9,247 bases of DNA. Origin: an uncultured Oscillospiraceae bacterium (GTDB taxonomy: Bacteria; Bacillota; Clostridia; Oscillospirales; Oscillospiraceae). Position 1 is the stretch's first letter. Each line of letters opens with the position of its first letter. A program made the position numbers and the translations under genes. The notes under the pieces are model-generated. The model saw only the letters and a list, made by a program, of their open reading frames with translations. It ran no database searches and was not told where the DNA came from. Positions 6,899 through 9,247 of this stretch are shown here, one piece after another. Location of the stretch: assembly GCA_934591725.1 (NCBI GenBank), contig CAKTPR010000088.1, positions 1 to 9,247 on the forward strand, written 5' to 3'.

Positions 6899-7099
6899 AT
6901 GCATAAGCAGTATGACGGCGACATCTACAACGAGCCTGCGATGCAGGCCGCCCTCGGCATATACAGCCGGCACGGATGCGCGGAAAGTCCGCCTGAGATA
7001 CCTGCCGGCGGCTGCGGTCTGACTGATCGCAGCCGCCGTATTTTATTACAACAGCTTTCGGAATTACAACAGCTTTCGGAGGGAGACGATACAGAATGA
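6899..7099 (+). CDS. Putative 66-codon leader ORF overlapping the MgtC-family gene
   Basis: The ATG at 6899 is preceded by a purine-rich ribosome site (AAAGGTGG, 6885-6892 region). The first 25 or so codons favour G/C in the third position, as the real genes here do. The product begins M-H-K-Q-Y-D-G-D-I-Y-N-E-P and I do not recognise it. It contains S-P-P-E-I-P (Pro31, Pro32, Pro35) just before the sequence that forms the terminator stem. The ORF then reads through that terminator and through an 18-bp duplication that encodes L-Q-Q-L-S-E twice. Its TGA overlaps the MgtC-family ATG (ATGA), an arrangement that permits translational coupling. It is either a regulatory leader peptide or a small protein. 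Alternatively, the RNA structures matter and the frame is only partly translated. Confidence 0.55.
   Translation: MHKQYDGDIYNEPAMQAALGIYSRHGCAESPPEIPAGGCGLTDRSRRILLQQLSELQQLSEGDDTE
6964..7014 (+). promoter_or_regulatory. Candidate antiterminator stem in the MgtC-family leader
   Basis: Bases 6964-6972 (CAGCCGGCA) pair with 7003-7006 plus 7010-7014, leaving GGC bulged. Two further G-C pairs (6974-6975 with 7001-7002) and an inner 5-bp hairpin (6980-6984 with 6988-6992) lie inside. The right arm uses 7006-7014, which is also the left arm of the terminator, so the two structures exclude each other. A separate small hairpin (6934-6939 with 6943-6948) lies upstream. Confidence 0.5.
7006..7047 (+). 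terminator. Intrinsic terminator (attenuator) upstream of the MgtC-family gene
   Basis: An 11-bp GC-rich stem (7006-7016 with 7028-7038) is extended by three pairs (7017-7019 with 7025-7027, one of them G-U). The loop is 5 nt and the U-rich run TATTTTATT follows. It lies between the promoter and the MgtC-family gene with no gene ending before it except the leader ORF that runs through it. It therefore looks like a conditional terminator rather than the end of a transcription unit. Confidence 0.75.
7045..7080 (+). repeat. Perfect 18-bp tandem duplication
   Basis: ATTACAACAGCTTTCGGA occurs at 7045-7062 and again immediately at 7063-7080. In the leader frame each copy encodes L-Q-Q-L-S-E. The end of the second copy forms the start of the MgtC-family ribosome site (GGAGGG, 7078-7083). 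The identical copies suggest a recent slippage duplication. Confidence 0.9.
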
Positions 7100-7824
7100 C
7101 GCTGTGCGAATATTTCAACAGTCAGTTTTCAATAATGCAGGATCTGGACTTTCTGGTCAGGATACTGGCGGCCTGCTTCTGCGGGGCGTGCATCGGCTTT
7201 GAGCGCACAAAGCGCTTCAAGGAAGCCGGGATACGCACGCACATCATAGTGTGCTGCGCGGCGGCGCTGATAATGATAGTGTCCAAATACGGCTTTGCAG
7301 ACCTTACATACTCGGACGGCAGCGTATTCAACGGCACGCGCGGGGCAGACCCGGCGCGTATCGCGGCGCAGGTGGTGAGCGGCATAAGCTTTCTCGGCGC
7401 GGGCGTGATATTCAAAAACGGCAGCACCGTGAAAGGGCTCACGACCGCGGCCGGGATATGGGCGACGGCGGGCATCGGTCTCGCACTCGGCGCGGGAATG
7501 TACTTCATCGGCATCGCAGTGACGGTGCTGGTGGCGGTGTTCCAGATAACGATGCACCGCTTCACGGTCGGCGCGGATGCGTTCACGATAAACCGCTTCC
7601 GCTTCACCGCCGAGTACTCGGCCGACCTCAAGCAGGAGCTTGAAGAGCAGCTGCGGCAGTGGGACGCGCACATCATACGCAGCGAGCTCAGCCGCGATGG
7701 CGAGGGGCGGCTGTGCTGCGATCTGTCGCTGAAAATGCAGAGGGAGATATCACTTGAGGACATAAACGGATTCATGGAGCGGTGTGAACACATCGTCTCC
7801 GCCGAGGGCGCACCGGTGATATGA
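7096..7824 (+). CDS. MgtC/SapB-family membrane protein
   Basis: The 242-residue product has the family's conserved N-terminal membrane domain: 'GFERTKRFKEAGIRTH' (residues 34-49), then D85-P-A-R-I-A-A-Q-V-V-S-G-I-S-F-L-G-A-G103 and 'KGLTTAAGIWATAGIGLA' (113-130). Membrane segments fall at about residues 18-35, 50-64, 92-107 and 116-155. A soluble tail from about residue 160 resembles the ACT-like domain of longer MgtC proteins. In Salmonella, MgtC supports growth in low magnesium and inside macrophages and restrains the F-type ATP synthase; in commensal Firmicutes the role is largely unknown. The ATG overlaps the leader ORF stop, and GGAGGG lies 12 nt upstream. A conditional terminator precedes it and a LysR gene follows after 37 bp, probably in the same transcript. 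It is not a magnesium-transport ATPase. Confidence 0.93.
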   Translation: MTLCEYFNSQFSIMQDLDFLVRILAACFCGACIGFERTKRFKEAGIRTHIIVCCAAALIMIVSKYGFADLTYSDGSVFNGTRGADPARIAAQVVSGISFLGAGVIFKNGSTVKGLTTAAGIWATAGIGLALGAGMYFIGIAVTVLVAVFQITMHRFTVGADAFTINRFRFTAEYSADLKQELEEQLRQWDAHIIRSELSRDGEGRLCCDLSLKMQREISLEDINGFMERCEHIVSAEGAPVI

Positions 7825-7861
7825 GCACCGGAAGAAAAACGAACGGGGAGAAGGTGCTGCT

Positions 7862-8785
7862 TTGAATTTACCGACAGGCTTTGACCAGCGCTTTGATTCG
7901 CTGCGGCTCGTCCGGGAGCTCAAGAGCTATTCCGCTGCGGCGCGGGAGCTGAACCTCAGCCCCTCCGCCGTCGCGCAGCAGATACACGCGCTTGAAAGAG
8001 AGCTTGACGCACTCCTGTTCGTGAAGGACGGGAACCGCCTGTTGCCGACCGAGATGTGCGAGATAGCCTGCGGCTATGCGGCGCAGGCAGCGTCACTGCG
8101 GCGGCGCATGGAGCTTGAGATAGACGCATCGCGCCGCGAGGTGAGCAGCCTTGTCGTGGGTGTATCGCCGAGCCTTGAAGACAGCGCGGTATCGGAAATG
8201 CTGGCGCGGTACATGCAGCTGCACCCGAGAGCGCAGTTGAGGATAATCTCCGAAAATAGCAGGACGCTCATCGCGCTGCTGCGCGGGCGGATGCTCGACC
8301 TTGCGATAGTCGACGCCCCGTTTCCGGGCAATGAGTTCAATTCCCTGCTGCTCGACACCGACTATCTCACAGCCGCCGTCCCGAACGACAGTCCGCTTGC
8401 GGACGCGGGACACATATCCATCGCGCAGCTGAAGAAGGAAAAGCTGATACTGCGCCCGGCAGGCTCAGGGACGCGGACGCTGTTCGAGGCGAGCCTGAAA
8501 AAGCGAGGGATGAGCCTTGAGCAGTTCAACGTGATGATGGAGGCCGACAGTGTCTCAACGATCAAGAGACTCGTGGAGAGCAGCTACGGCATCTCGGTGC
8601 TCTCGGCACGGGCGTGCATGGGCGCGGTCGAGGAAGGGCTCTTTCGAGTGCTGCCCATTTCCGATCTGAACATGGTACGGCGGATACATATATGCTACCG
8701 GAAGGATTTCGGCCATCCGGGCTTTCTCGGCGAGCTGCGGAAACTGTACGCGGGGACGATGAAATGCTCGCCGGAGCAGGGATGA
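7862..8785 (+). CDS. LysR-family transcriptional regulator (second related copy)
   Basis: This 307-residue LysR protein starts at a TTG (7862) with AAGGTG 5 nt and GGGGAG 11 nt upstream; no in-frame ATG exists before about codon 64, so the TTG is needed to keep the DNA-binding domain. The helix-turn-helix is at about residues 23-42 ('YSAAARELNLSPSAVAQQIH'), followed by 'ALERELDALLF'. The effector domain begins at about residue 95. It resembles the product of 5880-6779 along its length, for example 'LLLDTDYL', 'QLKKEKLILR' against 'ELKKERMILR', 'ATIKDLIRRDFGVSIL' against 'STIKRLVESSYGISVL', and 'VLPISDLNMVRRI' against 'VLPVENLSMMREI'. It is 37 bp behind the MgtC-family gene and probably in its transcript, so it would come under the same attenuator and could act back on the shared promoter. 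Confidence 0.93.
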   Translation: MNLPTGFDQRFDSLRLVRELKSYSAAARELNLSPSAVAQQIHALERELDALLFVKDGNRLLPTEMCEIACGYAAQAASLRRRMELEIDASRREVSSLVVGVSPSLEDSAVSEMLARYMQLHPRAQLRIISENSRTLIALLRGRMLDLAIVDAPFPGNEFNSLLLDTDYLTAAVPNDSPLADAGHISIAQLKKEKLILRPAGSGTRTLFEASLKKRGMSLEQFNVMMEADSVSTIKRLVESSYGISVLSARACMGAVEEGLFRVLPISDLNMVRRIHICYRKDFGHPGFLGELRKLYAGTMKCSPEQG

Positions 8786-8797
8786 GATCGCCGCTTA

Positions 8798-8812
8798 TTT
8801 GACAGTCTGAGC
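8798..8812 (-). repeat. Inverted copy of a 15-base sequence found at 5694-5708
   Basis: TTTGACAGTCTGAGC here is the exact reverse complement of 5694-5708. Both copies directly adjoin or overlap the arm of a strong hairpin at the end of a transcription unit. Confidence 0.7.
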
Positions 8813-8847
8813 TCCCCTTGAAAAACAAGGGGAGCCTTTTGCTTTTT
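8811..8847 (+). terminator. Intrinsic terminator after the second LysR gene
   Basis: GCTCCCCTTG (8811-8820) pairs with CAAGGGGAGC (8826-8835) around an A5 loop. The T-rich tract CTTTTGCTTTTT (8836-8847) follows. It ends the MgtC-family/LysR transcript 25 bp after the LysR stop. Confidence 0.9.
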
Positions 8848-8884
8848 ATCTTCAGAAATACATGATAATAAAGTTTCTGGAGCA

Positions 8885-8914
8885 TTGACCTTCGTTTATG
8901 CGGCATGGTATTAT
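8885..8914 (+). promoter_or_regulatory. Promoter of the protein kinase gene
   Basis: TTGACC (8885-8890) and TATTAT (8909-8914) are 18 bp apart, between the upstream terminator and the kinase ribosome site. An inverted repeat TCAGAAA / TTTCTGG (8852-8880) lies just upstream of the -35 box and could be an operator. Confidence 0.6.
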
Positions 8915-8932
8915 ATAGCAAATACACCATTC

Positions 8933-8939
8933 GGAGGAG
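8933..8939 (+). promoter_or_regulatory. Ribosome binding site of the protein kinase gene
   Basis: GGAGGAG lies 6 nt before the ATG at 8946 and fixes the start of this truncated gene. Confidence 0.85.
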
Positions 8940-8945
8940 ACCCGC

Positions 8946-9247
8946 ATGGAAGAAATTTTCTTTTGCCCAGGCTGTATGGCAAAGACTGCGCCGGTGGACG
9001 GCAAATGCCCGGTCTGCGGCTGTGATGTGAATATAAAGAACGCGCTGCACCAGCTGCCGGTCAATACTATCCTCAACGGCAGATATCTTATCGGCAAGGT
9101 GCTCGGCGCAGGCGGCTTCGGCATCACGTATATCGGCTATGACCTGAAGCTTGACGGAAAGGTTGCCGTCAAGGAGTATTACCCCAGCGGCGCCGCCAAC
9201 CGGAGTATGTCCCTTACCGTACTCCCGACGACGGAAGTGAAGGGTAA
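8946..9247 (+). CDS. Zinc-ribbon Ser/Thr protein kinase, N-terminal part (3' end outside window)
   Basis: The frame stays open to the window end, giving 100 residues. Residues 1-27 form a small zinc ribbon with two Cys pairs, C7-P-G-C10 and C21-P-V-C24. After a short linker, a eukaryotic-type (Hanks) kinase domain starts at about residue 47: 'RYLIGKVLGAGGFGITYIGY' contains the ATP-binding glycine loop G54-A-G-G-F-G59. K76 in 'VAVKEYYP' is the expected ATP-contacting lysine. The 'GGFGITY...VKEYYP' form is common among clostridial kinases with extra sensor or membrane domains. The catalytic loop and everything beyond it lie outside the window, so activity and the C-terminal domain cannot be judged. 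It has its own promoter and ribosome site after a strong terminator, so it starts a new unit unrelated to the LysR genes. Confidence 0.9.
   Translation, partial: MEEIFFCPGCMAKTAPVDGKCPVCGCDVNIKNALHQLPVNTILNGRYLIGKVLGAGGFGITYIGYDLKLDGKVAVKEYYPSGAANRSMSLTVLPTTEVKG

Noticed and set aside
6880..7005. Possible M-box (Mg2+) riboswitch in the MgtC-family leader
   Set aside because: The GGTGAGGCTCC, GACGCCAATGGGTCAACAGG-type core sequences are not present, and the leader is short for an M-box plus terminator. A covariance search could still overturn this.
6993..7010. CTGAGATACC resembling part of a TPP riboswitch
   Set aside because: The second conserved half of the TPP aptamer (ACCTGATCTGGATAATGCC-like) is absent, and the neighbouring gene has no thiamine link.
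7122..7793. Long - strand open frames opposite the MgtC-family gene
   Set aside because: The + strand has conserved family motifs through the whole region; the antisense frames have none.

Overview
The window looks like chromosomal DNA from a GC-rich, gut-type clostridial Firmicute (Oscillospiraceae or Lachnospiraceae-like). This is an inference from four things: AGGAGG-type ribosome binding sites with TTG starts, a lipoprotein-anchored sugar-binding protein, LacI/LysR regulators, and a zinc-ribbon 'GGFGITY' Ser/Thr kinase of a type common in Clostridia. No mobile element, CRISPR array, rRNA or tRNA was seen.

Left block (1-5766, + strand): a carbohydrate uptake and processing cluster. It starts with the C-terminal part of a LacI-family regulator, cut by the window edge. 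A CUT1-type sugar-binding lipoprotein, two MalF/MalG-like permeases and a 4-alpha-glucanotransferase (MalQ) follow. Genes are tightly packed, and the only strong RNA structure inside the cluster is a perfect 13-bp hairpin between the binding-protein gene and the first permease gene. There is no ATPase gene, so the importer probably borrows an MsmK/MalK-type ATPase encoded elsewhere. MalQ points to maltose or maltodextrin as substrate. The block ends in a set of stem-loops that probably also terminates the convergent LysR gene.

Right block (5880-8847): a LysR gene on the - strand faces away from a + strand unit made of a leader region, an MgtC/SapB-family membrane protein and a second LysR gene. 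The two LysR proteins are clearly related to each other. The 120-bp divergent region holds a good promoter and several dyads. Between this promoter and the MgtC-family gene lie a 66-codon leader ORF, an intrinsic terminator inside that ORF, an upstream structure that competes with the terminator stem, a perfect 18-bp tandem duplication, and an ATGA overlap joining the leader ORF to the MgtC-family start. Together they read as a transcription attenuator, and this is the most interesting part of the window.

Right edge (8885-9247): behind its own promoter and a strong ribosome binding site begins a zinc-ribbon plus Ser/Thr kinase gene, cut by the window end after 100 codons.
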